64,000 nt of DNA from Actinostola sp. cb2023 (taxonomy: Eukaryota; Cnidaria; Anthozoa; Actiniaria; Actinostolidae), in NCBI GenBank assembly GCA_033675265.1, contig JAUJYZ010000757.1, forward strand, positions 168,501-232,500, given 5' to 3'. Positions 50,641 to 63,649 of this stretch are shown here, in pieces. Under the pieces are notes generated by a model, which was not told where the DNA came from, did not search any database, and worked only from the letters and a program-made list of their open reading frames with translations. The first letter of the stretch is position 1; each line of letters opens with the position of its first letter. The position numbers and the translations under genes were made by a program.

Positions 50641-53600
50641 CCTGAAATACCTAGACAAACATTGCGAGCTCTTTGTACTGCATCTGAAAATCACTCACTG
50701 AAAATCACTTCTAGTAACGTGGGCTCCCTACTAAAAGATCTACAGTATTTATTATTATTATGAATGATGATGATTTGAATCATTAAAAAATATGGTCCAC
50801 AATATTACTGCGTGATTGTAAGCGTTGCCTTTCTCTGTTGTTCGTCTATTTTTGCCTACCTGACGATCGCTAAGGCTTGAGATTTCCAATTCAGATTACA
50901 CATCAGAACATTGAAAGGACGCGTGCGAGCATCAAGATTAGAGAGAACGGGTCAAAAGGCTTGCGGCATACCTGGGATGACGGCCATGTTTAATACTAGA
51001 CACCAGCACAAAATCATGCGACCTTTTGAAGGACTTCAATTGTCATTGTTGTTCCTCACTCACCGAGCCTGAATACTGCACTTATGTTAACTCTCATTTG
51101 CTTGTTATATATCAGCTTTCAGATTTGATGGGAAATTAACCTGACTAAAGCGCCATGAATCAAACCTTGACACTTGATTTAGAACAAAATTACAATGGCC
51201 ACTTGAGTTAACAATTTTGTCTTTTAATATCGGCCTTTATTTTCACAACTGACAGAAGAGCGATCATGTAAATTGGGCGAAATTGTACTACTTGATCAAA
51301 GCCTCTAATTGACGATTGTTTAGGAGTCGATTTTTTTTCCAGGTGTCAGTTTGGTGATCTCTTTCTCGAATTTTCTATAGCAAATCTTAGCATAAAAAGC
51401 ATCCATCATCAAACGAACACATGCACACTAGTTTTGTTTTTAAAAATGGGCGATTAAGCTATTAAGAAAGTTCGCGGGGATTGTTCGCACGTTTTTGAGA
51501 CCGGAAGTCATTATGTCAAAACTATTTTCTAATAATTTTACATATTTCCTACCCACTAAACATGTTATTTATACATATTTTACACACATTGATCTGATGT
51601 CTACAACATGTGTTCAAACTAAACAAGATTTATTTCAATCTCCCCACCGAAAAGCTAAAATGTTGTGTTTCGTATCGGCCGCGGAAAAGCGATAAAACAC
51701 GACAGTTCCAGGACCACATTGGTTTTAGACGCAGAAAAACGTTTGTTTTTTATTTCCATTAGAAAAATGCGTGATATGCCCTGGAAATAGCCTGGATTAA
51801 ACCTCTCAAACTCTCGGCTTACAGAATCTTGAACTTACACAACAACAGTCTCTGGATTCCTGGGTGAATACTGAATTTGTCTCTGTTCGAAAACGTACGC
51901 TAAATAAGTTGAAAAAGCTTGCATTATTTCTGAATGAAATCGCTTTGCATTCCTTTTCACGAATATGAATTTTATTCGCCGAAACAACAATTAAAAAGAA
52001 GAAGAAAAGAAACAAAGAAGAAACAAAGAAAACAAGCTGGTACAAGCTGGAACGGCAAATGGTCCAAGGTCAAGAAAATCGTTTTCTTCGTCCGAAGAAA
52101 ACAAAATACTATCCGCTTTACACTTTTAGCACTAGCCTTATATAGCCATTATTTTTGTACGTTTGGAGATTGACATGACGTAGTTGTGACGTCACAAGAT
52201 CATTCTTGTAAAATCTGCGTTTCTCGTTATATTTTTTGCAGGGATTCACTAATTCGTTCTTCAAAATAGAATGTTCAATGTACTATTTAAACTTGAGTTA
52301 ATTGGATACGGACAGATAAACCCCACCCCACCCCTACTCCGTACACCGCATGCAAGACAATCAACACTGGCGTCACCACTGATCTAAAATTTGGCATTTT
52401 GATTTGAATTTCACGTTTAAAGCTCTTTAGAGTTTGATTTCGGTCCTAGAGATGCTTGATTTACACATTTAGAAAAAGACAAACATTTGAAGGCCATTTT
52501 AACTTTCAAGGCGAAGATATTTTAATATTTCGCGTAATATCCGCCAAATGTGCCAAAACCTAGCCCGTTTTGGACAGTTTTGAAATTCAATTTTCGCTTT
52601 GGATTAACACTCTAATTTTACGCTTAACAAAGCACATACTATTAAAAACAAAGTAAAATGGCTGCCTAAATCTGTTTTAGCGTTGTACATAATCATTTTC
52701 CTGCTTTTTTCAAATTTGAGGTGTTTCAAGGGTTCTTGCCCCTGTGGACTGCAGTTTTCATTCGATTCAAATTTTCACTTTGGATTAACACTCTAATTTT
52801 ACTTTTACTGTTCAAAATCCATCACAAATAACTTGCTAAAAGCACAAAACGTATTCTCCAGCCTACTAGTGGTTTTTGGCGCTCAATACGCGCGTTCCGG
52901 TAAAAAAAATCGCGCGTTCGTAAAGAATTCGTGTTTTATTTAAAAAAGAAAAGAATTCTTGTGGACACGACTATTTCTAAGCGCAAAATCGGAGCATTTT
53001 AAAAACATGACTCTCAGATAATCTACACACTTTAGCTAACTCTGTACACGTGGAAAAGAAACAGCCGAATGTTTGCAGCTCTTTTGTTCAACACCGGAAT
53101 AAATACAGCACCAACACAGTCGGCCCACGATTCCAGTAATTTATCTTTGAATTTGATGAACAAGTAACAGCAGTAGTATATGTGCAATCAATGTGTAGGC
53201 GGGAAAAGGCAAATCTCCCTCGGATGTTTTCAGTTACAGTCCGATAGGCATAAAATGTAATGCGGTTTATTTATCCGCCGACTCGTCGGAGATGAAAACA
53301 ACAGTAGAACGATTGGGCTCGTTATTAGAATTATTGCGGTGTTAACCAATCGGATGCGTGATGTCAATACCGACCAATTTACCTGACACTGAAATTATAT
53401 TCTGTCATTTTTGAATAACGAAATCTGTTTTGTTTGAGCTGTTAAGCTACATTGTTACTCATTTCTGCTATTCATTGATAAATAAGTTTTTACAATAAAA
53501 TAAAACATTCCGGTTCAAGGCGTCAAAATTGAGACGGTCGTACCGCCGACATGAATTAATTAATTAAGTACAGCGATTTTCAATATTATGCGCGGTCCAA

Positions 53601-54269
53601 ACGCCAAGTTTTGGCTTCTATCAATCAATTTTCGGAGCTTTATTTCCGTGTTGAACGATTCGAGTCACTGATGTTCTCAAAGATGGCGCTCTACGCTCGA
53701 GATCCGCTCTCAAGAGGCGTTCGGAAGTTTGATTTGAAATTCTGAGCCCGCGTAATATTGAAAACCGCTGTATGGTAGTTCCGGACCCAAGAAATTTCCT
53801 TCGTGAATTTTGCTATCTTTTAGCGATAATAGAGATTTATAGCTTGTCAACTGACGGGATAAAAAGGAGGTCATCGCCTTCGTGATACACTGGGAAGGCC
53901 ATTTCATTGTCGTTATCTAGGGGGGGGGGGGGGGGGGACTAAATGAAGCTTTGGTTAAAGAATAAGATTTTCATTTCGATATTTGTTCCGTTATTGTTCC
54001 GTTATATGACCAAATAAACTGTTATGAAAGCGAACTTCCATATTTAAACTATATCAGCATTAGTTATAGTATTTTGAGGACTGCTTGGAACAATTTATTT
54101 TGTCTTTCTTTCTCTAATGCCGACTGACTTATTCAACACTGATATATTTTCACTGAAGAGCCATGTCTGATGTAATCAATAGCTTACCATAGGATAGATA
54201 TTATGTTGGGCTAAGGCGACTTAGCACCGAACTTTTCTATTATTTATTATTTTATTATTTATTATTGAA

Positions 54270-54345
54270 TTAATTATTTTTATACATTGTAAAGCGCTAT
54301 TGGACCACCGGAAATAGCGCTAGCGCTATATAAATAAATACATTT
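54270..54345 (-). repeat. AGCGC-tail interspersed repeat, inverted copy
   Basis: On the minus strand TTATTTATATAGCGCTAGCG ... AATAGCGCTTTACAATGTAT, the same family as 38593-38675. Confidence 0.6.
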
Positions 54346-55890
54346 TATAATTATTAGTATTTAATAAATAGCGCCATGTATTGTATAAACAACGAGCCAC
54401 ACGAGTTTCAAAATGAAAGAATTCGGCAAAAGTCATCTTTTACGGCGAAAATAGCGCTACAATCTTTCGTAAAGTTGTTGAGATGTATTCATTGACATAA
54501 TGTTTGGATAAAACTTTGAAAAGTAAGATGCGCGGAATGAATGCGCAGTAGCAAGGGTCCGGAACTGCCTTGATTCACATGGGTAAAAACTGAGACTGTA
54601 CTGAACAGTCATTTTGTGATTGTTTTTCAAGTACTGTACTGAGTTACATTCTATGACTAAGTTATTATTATTATTATTAACTCTCGACAACCTGTAACCG
54701 GCACTGTTAATCCAGCTAAATGAAAGGTTTTTCAATCTTTGATAAGCGAAACTGAAAGCTCTTTATAAAAAACGATTCCGGACGCACAAAAGAACTATAC
54801 TAATAAATATTTCAGTTAATCAGTTTTTCCAAAAGGTTTGTTCTAGTTAAAGATATTTTCACGGTAAACATCAACAACTTGTGAAATTTCTAACTTTGCA
54901 ATGGTTGAGCTCTTTGTAGTTTTCTTTCGATACTGTATACTATTATATATTATTATTATACTGTACTTGAAAATCAATTTTGTTTTGTTTAATAAAATTA
55001 GAACCACGTACCTTGAGGGGAAAATTCAATTTTTCTGTTTCAGTTCAAACGATTTTCCGTGGATCGTTTCCCTTGAGACTCCACTATGTGATATAGCGAC
55101 TAATTGCTTCCTCCCACATGAACCGGCTCTGAATATGCAGTGTGATCCCAAATGTGATCGATGTACGCGCCTACGTCTCTTCCCTTGAAATAGTGGTCAA
55201 TGCAAATTGGTATGCCATTTTATGAGGGTTTCGGCGATGACAATAAACGGAAGTTGGAAATCAGCTGGCCAGAGAACAAAGAGTGCTTTCATTAAGAAGA
55301 ATCACACAGCCTTGACTGTAATTACGTTCTGTTATCCGGCGTTCGTGTGCTCAATCAACTAGAATGCTTGACGTGCGCGAGCCCATTCACCTGTTCCTCG
55401 GACGTCCTATTTCGGTTATCGTTTTCCCTCATCTTCCTGAACCCAAGACTAGTTTCCTGATTTTAATATTCCATGGAAATTTAACTGATTACATTTGACG
55501 GGCTATTCCGAGTAGCAGGTGCAAGCTGATAACACTATGATCAATAGACTCTAATTTGTTGTAATTTATAGTAAGTATTATAGTCTTTGTTATTCTGTTG
55601 AATACACGTGAATCAGTGGCTTTCAGTTACGAACGTCATTTGTTGTACTTTCTTTTTGTACATTTGTTTATTTGTTATTGTTCCCATTTCACTGGTACAC
55701 GTATGTCTATACCAATGCTATCATCGAAATTATCACTGTGTGTTTAGTTTCATCTGATGGTGTCAGGGTTTCGAATGAGAGTGTCGGGTTCGTCGAGACA
55801 GATTAGGAACCTTAAGCTTTGCGCACGAGAAAAGTTTAGAGGAAAACTTTCTTGAATTCTCTCTTGCTATTCTTGGAGTGCATGTTACGT

Positions 55891-55975
55891 CATAGTCGCC
55901 ATGTCAGTTGGTTCCCTAATTACAAAGCATTCCTCATTAGCTTCTCTTGTTGGTTCATCCAACATGGCGACTATG
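55891..55975. repeat. Inverted repeat CATAGTCGCCATGT
   Basis: A perfect 14-bp arm pair around about 57 bp that also contains GTTGGTTC words. It may be a small MITE. Confidence 0.5.
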
Positions 55976-58779
55976 CATCGTTGTTATTTATTTCTCGAGG
56001 GATGTTCAGACACGTGGTTGCACACCATGAATTGTACTTTTTGAGGATTATATGGGCTTACCGATGTACTCGAAGTAATGTTTTCTAATAATATAAATTC
56101 CCTTAGAAATAACAAAAGCTCTAATGTTTGAAGTAGATGTAAAACGGTTGACACTCAAGAAGGACAACAACAAAAAACAAAAATTACAAGAGTCATTATA
56201 AAACATCCGGGGTCGGTGCGCATTCTGTTCATCAATAAAATAAGTGAATCAGCGTAGAGAAGAGGACTTCAACTCCACCGATCCACTTGAGCTAACGAGG
56301 CGTGCGGGGGAAAACATCCCACACTTCGTAACACTGGTATACAGATATTTCAAAAAAGGTTTTCAAGAGAGCATAAGTAAGAGAGCGAATCTGGTAATAC
56401 CGCGCGTGCCATGTTACTTACCGATTGGGCTATTTTTAGTAACCGGATTCAGCTCCTACCAACTACACCTCACCCCACCTATGCGTCAAGATTTGACACC
56501 AGTTTCGTCCCACGGCAAAACTTCAGCAAAATGTTGGTGAAGATCAAATTTCTCGACCAAAACAATTTTACATGAAGACTAAAAGTGAAGAAGAAGTAGT
56601 AACATATTTGCAGCATGATTTCAAGCAAACTAAAGCCGACAGAACTCAGAAGAAAACAAAGACGCGAAGTAAAACAAAACACACTCACATAAAACAGTTG
56701 AACATTTGAACTGAGATCAGATTTAGAAGAAATAAAATGATTACTGAAACTAATTAGTGAAGAGGGGAAGGATCTGGATATAAATTTCAAGAACATAATT
56801 TTGTCCGCTGAATTTTGTAAATAACTAAGAAAACGTAGTTCAGTTCGTATTCAGCAATCTTCCCAGAAGTTTTAACAGATATTCTCAACGATCTTCGGGT
56901 CGGCCAATGGAAATATGTTTGCTTTGCCGCCGGCGAAAATGTTTTTGCAGCAGCGACAAATTTTGACGCACTGTGGTAGGGTGAGTAGAACATGTCAGCC
57001 GGTTACTAAAAATAGCGGAAGCCAGGCAAATCAGGATTCATCATGACGCGTAAAATCATTGTGAAAAATGAGTCTTCTTAGAAGCCAAAACCAGGTTCAA
57101 AGTAAAGTCTTCATAATATAGCCAACAAATGTTTTATAAATGCAAATTTAGTTTAATAATACATACAGTATTCAGTACTCATACGACAGTCTGTTTTCTA
57201 TACAAGAGCTACAGTTATTTATTGTTTCGCCATTTGAATGCTTTGTTTCACAGTTGTTAAGACGAGGAAATGAAAAAATAGACAAGCGAATGAAAGAGCA
57301 ACTTGTATGAGATGGTGGGATGTAACGTTTCACTTTAGTTTGAGCCGAGGTTTTCGCAGATCGTCAAATCTAAGATTCACACGCACAGATCCGGAGAGAT
57401 TTTGTGCACTGGGCCAACAACACCATCGGCACTATCACAGCCAGGTTAGTTCACGCGAGGAAAATTGTAGTAAAACAAGGACAAAAAACGAATCTACGCA
57501 TACAGGTCAGTGTTTGAATTAGAGAAGTGTTCGTCCAGAGAGAGTCAGAATGTAGGTCATTGGCAATGGCGAATCAAACCATATCCTACCCTGAAACTAT
57601 TGTAGCCCCTCGCAAATATTGGCCTCAGCAGACCCATTTCCGTAGTGCTGGTAGAGCACCAAAAACCGCTGGATCCTCGAGCATGGCACTAGATACGCTG
57701 TTTCACTTTGAAAACGTCCCTGAGTCGACCACAAGCGCAAGGATCATTTATTTTTATTTTTTATTTTTAATGCTTGCGTCCGTTCTCATATAACGTGAGC
57801 TTCTTATGCTCAAAGCAGGTGTAGCGAATGATACTGAGCTTGACCTTGCCATCTAGTGGCGGTATAGACGGCGATTACTTGATATACAACGAGTTCTTTG
57901 ACTGATTTTTATAGTTTTGTATTTAGCGGATGTACGCATTTCTTGCTGACTTGAAAAGTGCTTGTCGTCGCGCTGCTAATAGATTTATCAGTTTTCTTCT
58001 CTTTTAGAGAGGCCCTCTTATACTTATCACAACAACCCTAACCGGTCTTTAAGATTTTAATGTACTTTTTGTTAGCTTAATAATAACAAGGAAATCCTGG
58101 CGTCGGGTCGTTCAGGTTTCTAGTAATCTTTGTTCAGTGCGAGGAACACCTGTGCCGTTTGTCAGTGAGAGGTTTTTTTAAAATCTTAATATTCCTCTTC
58201 TGGCTGACAACCACTTGAACGAATAAGAAAACTATTTCTCTGTAGGAGTCACACTATATCCGTGCTACCATTGGCGACATTATCAGTGACTATTCGATTT
58301 TTATCGAGTGAATGAAAAAGACGGAACCACAGCAAGACAAATATCTGTTATTATTCACAGGTGGGAATTGCCTGTCAGCGATAAGTAAGCCAAAGCTGCC
58401 AGCCGTCAGAATAGCTAGAAATCAACGTTTGTTTCGTCTGGTTTCACAAAGAGTATTCATTTGAAATTCCTTAGTATTAAAACTTCATGAGTGTTGGGTG
58501 TACAGAATATCAGAATGTAGTAAGAGAGTCTTGTCCCCAGTGATTAGCAGTACTGCTAAATACATTGAAATTTATTTTTATTTTTCAAGCGTTTGTTCTG
58601 ATCTTCGAGCAACGAATCCCTGGAAGCCAGGTAGTATACTGACTTGATAGGGATCGTATGAAGCTGCATGACAAATTTCATCCAGTAATTAATAGTATTT
58701 CTTCCTCTCTTGCAAGCTATTTGAAGCACAAACTCTGTCGCTTTTAGACCACTTGACTATTTTTGGAACTGAGTAATAA

Positions 58780-58865
58780 TAATAATGACAATACCATGAT
58801 TTTATCTATATAGCGCCACTGCTGATCCACGACAATGATCAGAGCGCTTCAGTACAAACTAGATA
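58780..58865 (+). repeat. AGCGC-tail interspersed repeat, diverged copy
   Basis: TTTATCTATATAGCGCCACT ... CAGAGCGCTTCAGTACAA resembles 38593-38675 after an AATAATAATGACAATA leader. Confidence 0.5.
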
Positions 58866-58974
58866 ATGATAAGTAAATATAATTAAAAATACAAATATAC
58901 ATAATGTAGTTATAAAGTAATATAGTAGAAAAGTGTTATCAAATATAAATATATAGTAAAACTAAGTATATATG

Positions 58975-61235
58975 AGGTCTGTGTTCTCTCTTACTCCTGT
59001 TGACTATCAGACCCATTTTGTAATAACAGTTCTCATTTTGAAGAAATCGCGTTTCCTGATTTTTCGCCTTACTAGATGTTGCAGCAGCTCAGAATCTTTT
59101 CCAATGTCATTTTTTGAAGAAAACCAAGGATTGTACGTCATAAAATCTGGACAATCAACCAATTTAGAGATGATTACTCGTGCCCAGGCCGTAGGTCGCA
59201 CGAGTTATAAAACCCAACGCGTATTTTTTTTTCAATGTCAGAAAATCGCAAAGTTGTGCAATATCCGGTCACATGCTATCGAGATGCCATCTTGTATTTT
59301 AGACAAAGCGAGGAAGGCTTCGGCGATTCATGGAGTTTCACGAGCGAAATATTGCACTTTTTACTCGTCGGAGTGTTAAGTTGAGTGTTGTAGACGAGAA
59401 GATCTACAAATTTGAGATCGCCACTCCTTCGATCGTGTCTTACGAAGTCGAAGAAGATGGCTATTTTGCCGGACTCGCCACACGAACTGAGCCCGACCAG
59501 GAATGCAATGAGCTTCGCTCGATAAAACTGTCAACAGGCCGATATTCGCGAACTGAAACAGAGATACATGGAAGCCTTGAAAGCCTTTATCAGTTATACG
59601 AACTTGAAGTTAAACTGAAGCATTACAAACCTATCATGGCGGCTGGGTATTAAACTCATCCGATCCAGAACGGCAAAAGTTACAATGTAGTTGAAAGCAA
59701 TGAGTCTTCCGGAGAGACTGACGAACTGACAATCAGTCAAGATTTATATGGTGAATATACAGTATGAGCAAGTATGCTATTTATATCTATAAACTTGAAG
59801 ATGAATTGGACTTGAATTCCTTGCATTATTGCATTTGCGTATCGATTGCCATTTAATTTCATTATTTATACATTTAACTATATTTATTGCCGTGCTACGT
59901 CTTTGAGCTGTTCAGACTGTTCAGGCGAAAACAACCGTGCCCGAAACCCACTATTAAAATACGCCTCAAACCTTCAAATAACTATCAATCTTTATTTCTA
60001 GCAAGTGTTTGAAGAACGAGGTAGAAAAGGGAAGCTTTCAAGCGAAAATCAAACTCCCAATTCTTGAAGCATTCAGTACATGCAGCTCGTTCCCAACAGG
60101 GCACGAGTGTACATTGCCCATAGCAATGTCTAGTTCTATCTAAATTACACAACGTAGCAATTTTCAACACAGTAAATGTATGGGAGAAATCGTTTAATTT
60201 TCCCATTTTTTTCGCCATACTAGATGTTGCAGCTGCTCAGAATCTTTTCCAATGTCATTTTTTGAAGAAAACCAAGGATTGTACGTCATAAAATCTGGAC
60301 AATCAACCAATTTAGAGATGATTCTATCAAAATTACACAACGTAGAAATTTTCAATACAGTAAATGTATGGGAGAAATCGTTTAATTTTCCTATTTTTTT
60401 CGCCATACTAGATGTTGCAGCTGCTCAGAATCTTTTCCAGTGTCATTTTTTGAAGAAAACCAAGGATTGTACGTCATAAAATCTGGACAATCAACAAATT
60501 TAGAGATGATTCTATCAAAATTACACAATCGTTTAATTTTCCTATTTTTTTCGCCATACTAGATGTTGCAGCTGCTCAGAATCTTTTCCAATGTCATTTT
60601 TTGAAGAAAACCAAGGATTGTACGTCATAAAATCTGGACAATCAACAAATTTAGAGATGATTCTATCAAAATTACACAATCGTTTAATTTTCCTATTTTT
60701 TTCCGCCATACTAGATGTTGCAGCTGCTCAGAATCTTTTCCAGTGTCATTTTTTGAAGAAAACCAAGGATTGTACGTCATAAAATCTGGACAATCAACAA
60801 ATTTAGAGATGATTCTATCAAAATTACACAATCGTTTAATTTTCCTATTTTTTTTTCGCCATACTAGATGTTGCAGCTGCTCAGAATCTTTTCCAATGTC
60901 ATTTTTTGAAGAAAACCAAGGATTGTACGTCATAAAATCTGGACAATCAACAAATTTAGAGATGATTCTATCAAAATTACACAATCGTTTAATTTTCCTA
61001 TTTTTTCCGCCATACTAGATGTTGCAGCTGCTCAGAATCTTTTCCAATGTCATTTTTTGAAGAAAACCAAGGATTGTACGTCAAAACATCTGGACAATCA
61101 ACGGATTTGGAGATGGTTCTATCAAAATTACATAACGTCAGTAACAATTTCCACTTAATACAGTAAATATATGAGGTCTGTGTTCTCAAAAGGGGCATTG
61201 TTGACTAAGACCCATTTTGTAATAACAGTTCTCAT
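58975..61235. repeat. Repeat mosaic with about 152-bp tandem array
   Basis: Six copies of a unit starting ACTAGATGTTGCAGCTGCTC lie at about 60221, 60408, 60560, 60711, 60865 and 61015 (period 151-187). A seventh, CAGCAGCTC variant lies 1.1 kb upstream at 59071. The block is bracketed by TATGAGGTCTGTGTTCTC + GACCCATTTTGTAATAACAG at 58971-59035 and again at 61170-61234. Open frames in it are multiples of the unit. A non-repeat frame at 59330-59653 is unassigned. Confidence 0.8.
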
Positions 61236-61689
61236 ATATATAATATAATAGATCAGTAATCATTTATTTTTGTTAGTATCGTTTTATGTTAAAGACGTTG
61301 CTACCCGTATAAATGTCACAACAGTGGAGCGAAACAAACCAGTGCGAAACAGTGTTCAAGTAAATCAGAGGAAAACGGAGATCGTTACGGTAGTCAAGGT
61401 AGCGCTATTCGCCCGGCTTCAATGAGTGGGAGACTGGGTGCGAATAGCGACTGCAAAGCATCTATGGATTCTATTTACAAGGAACACAGCAGTTGAAATT
61501 TGTACGATTCGATTCCCATATTGATATTCAATTACCTGCAGTATCACAAAGGATCCCGGAAAATCATGGGAGTTTAGATGTTGCCAAGATGACAACGAAT
61601 CGTCATTCACTCATATCCTTAATATTCATTGTATTATGTTTAGTCTCAAAACGGGTCTTGCTGACTATGACCCATTTTGCAATAACAGT

Positions 61690-61848
61690 ACTAAGAGTAG
61701 CGTTTTTGGAAAGATATGTCTTGAGATTCTTTTTGAAAATGTCAATCGACGTTGGAATAAAGTTCCACAAGGTCGGAGCATGCAGCCGGCCTTCAGGTTG
61801 TAGTTGGGAAAAGATTGAGTAAAGATTACTGAGACTTTCGATTCCCAC
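61690..61848 (-). pseudogene. Possible LINE RT C-terminal fragment
   Basis: The minus-strand frame contains LWNFIPTSIDIFKKNLKTYL, like the end of CR1/L2-type LINE proteins (LWN.LP....FK..LK.YL). It is followed by TVIAKWVIV, and the same TVITKWV is encoded near 59007 and 61180, tying the mosaic to this element. Confidence 0.4.
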
Positions 61849-61992
61849 TCAGTTCTGCGTATATTTCAGACATAAAGTTCCACAAGGTCGGGGCATGCGG
61901 CCGGCCTTCAGGTTGTAGTTGGGAAAAGATTGAGTAAAGATTACTGAGACTTTCGATTCCCACTCAGTTCTGCGTATATTTCAGACATAAAG
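61757..61992. repeat. 115-bp tandem duplication
   Basis: Two copies starting ATAAAGTTCCACAAGGTCGG and ending TGCGTATATTTCAGAC differ at about two bases; a third partial start occurs at 61987. Confidence 0.9.
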
Positions 61993-62671
61993 TTTCAATA
62001 TTTGATTCAAAGCGGTGAATCGAGATTTTTGATCTGGCGGCCGGTTATACATTGTAAACTGAACTATTTGAAAAATGCAAGCCATTCCTGAACTGATTTA
62101 TAAACCTACTGATCAAATCAAAGCACGAGTTGATAACGGGCGACCTAGAGGGCGTGGCAAACTTCTGCACACAACTGCGCATGCTCCGTTCATGTTTATT
62201 GAAAAGTACAGTTGATCCCATAATTCCTTTCGGTCTCAGAACATCCATTTCTGATCTCCCGTTATGGACACCGCGGTCAAATGTCCGAAAACACCGAAAG
62301 TTAAGCAAATTACTTCGAACTTAAGTTTAAAGCTCTAAAATTCTACAGGTTAAAGATTATCTTATTTTCTATAAACTACGAGTTTACCTTTTTACTTTTT
62401 TTTAATCAAAAAAGTTATTGGAGTTTGTAGTTACGCTTGGCGAGCCAAAATGGTCGACTGTTTTTACATTCTTCTTTATTGTTGATGCAGGAGAAAGCTC
62501 GCGCATGCGCAGACGTTTGACCGCGGCGGCCCCGTTATGAGTGTTTATTGACTAAATTACCCGTACTAAATAGGTATACTCCGAGAACATGAAGTGATAC
62601 GACACATGATTCCATGTCTTTGGTGAGAATTGTGAAACGGAGCGACGAGGGACTCACCCACCAAGGCAGAT

Positions 62672-63114
62672 GGGGTTGTAATACGTATTCCATATATGGT
62701 AAAAGCGTGCAAGCGAATAGCGGTCCCTAACAAGCGTATAGCGGCCCCTAACAAGCGAATAGCGGCCCCAATTTGGTTAATAGGTATTTGCAATGCAAAA
62801 TATTTTCAAAAGCTAGAAAAAATGCAGAGTTTGGCAGCGTAATCCCTCGTGGTCAAGTGCGTTAAAGCGGAGAGTTAGGTTTAGGGTTAGGGATGGGGCA
62901 GACTATAAAGTGATTAATTTGATAATTCGAGTTTCAGATTTGATATAAAGTTTTAAAAGGTTAAGAAGTTTTTAATAATTGGATGAAAAAAAATTATAAG
63001 TCCAATCCTAGGAAATAAAAAAATGGGTCCGCCATTCGTTTGTTAAGTGCTTCTATTCGCTTTTTAGGGGCCGCTATACGCTCATACCATATATGGAATA
63101 CGTATTACAACCCC
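62672..63114. mobile_element. TIR element GGGGTTGTAATACGTATTCC
   Basis: The left end GGGGTTGTAATACGTATTCC + ATATATGGTA is exactly inverted at the right. Inside both ends are AGCGAATAGCGGCCCCTAA words. Flanks share CCACCAAGG close to each end. Confidence 0.8.
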
Positions 63115-63187
63115 GACTCCACCAAGGTGCTATTACACGAGGCGATTTTTCTTGCCACTCACAACTCAACTGAATTCAGCTGTCCAG

Positions 63188-63649
63188 AATAGACCTTTTT
63201 ACCGATACGGCGGCCATTTTGAATTCTATTGTTTTGGCTAAAACATTATGGGATGCTCAGGGTGCAAATGACCCAAAAACTGTAGAGTGTGGAGTGACTG
63301 GAGTCGCGTCAATATATTATTTTTTCTATTTCACTCTAACTATAGTGTTGTATGGCTTACTAGAGTGGTTTTCATAAACCCGTGAAATACATGTTAGCGT
63401 AATACGCTTTATTACTCCGTAATTCGATCCATTGTTTTCTTTTGTGTGTTTATGGCTATTACGATTTGTTTCACGGGTTTATGAAAACCACTCTATCTAC
63501 ATGTGTTGTGTATTATTGTATAATTTTGTACAAATTCATTGTTTTAAAATTAAGTTTTCGTAGTTTTTCATGGCCAAATGGTTACTAGCTTGCACCCTGG
63601 GCATCCCATAATTGAAGATGGCCGCCGTATATCGGTAAAAAGGTCTATT
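63188..63649. mobile_element. Double-palindrome fold-back element
   Basis: Outer arms AATAGACCTTTTTACCGATA + CGGCGGCCAT (right copy ATATCGG..) and GGATGC.CAGGGTGCAA are inverted. An inner, separate palindrome 63362-63494 has arms AGAGTGGTTTTCATAAACCC + GTGAAA. Confidence 0.85.

Larger units (their letters stand above)
47460..58970. other. Long gene-poor region
   Basis: No recognisable gene. Two open stretches look more protein-like than their surroundings (48286-48501; 49946-50308) and are listed separately. The rest is A+T-rich with scattered repeats: direct repeats of TTTGGATTAACACTCTAATT (52600, 52781), a G-run at 53922-53937, a tRNA-like stretch at 50568, a palindrome at 55891-55975, and AGCGC-tail copies at 54270 and 58780. 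Confidence 0.4.

Noticed and set aside
57307..57793. Two adjacent plus-strand frames with a donor-like GTTAGT between
   Set aside because: No family features; the second resembles a minus-strand frame at 18213-18410 (LFHxENVP ... YFxYFL), suggesting a dispersed non-coding repeat.
60194..61198. Frames repeating MSFFEENQGLYVIKSGQ on plus and NPWFSSKNDIGK on minus
   Set aside because: Both follow the 152-bp tandem unit and are interrupted by unit-length changes; no sign of a gene.
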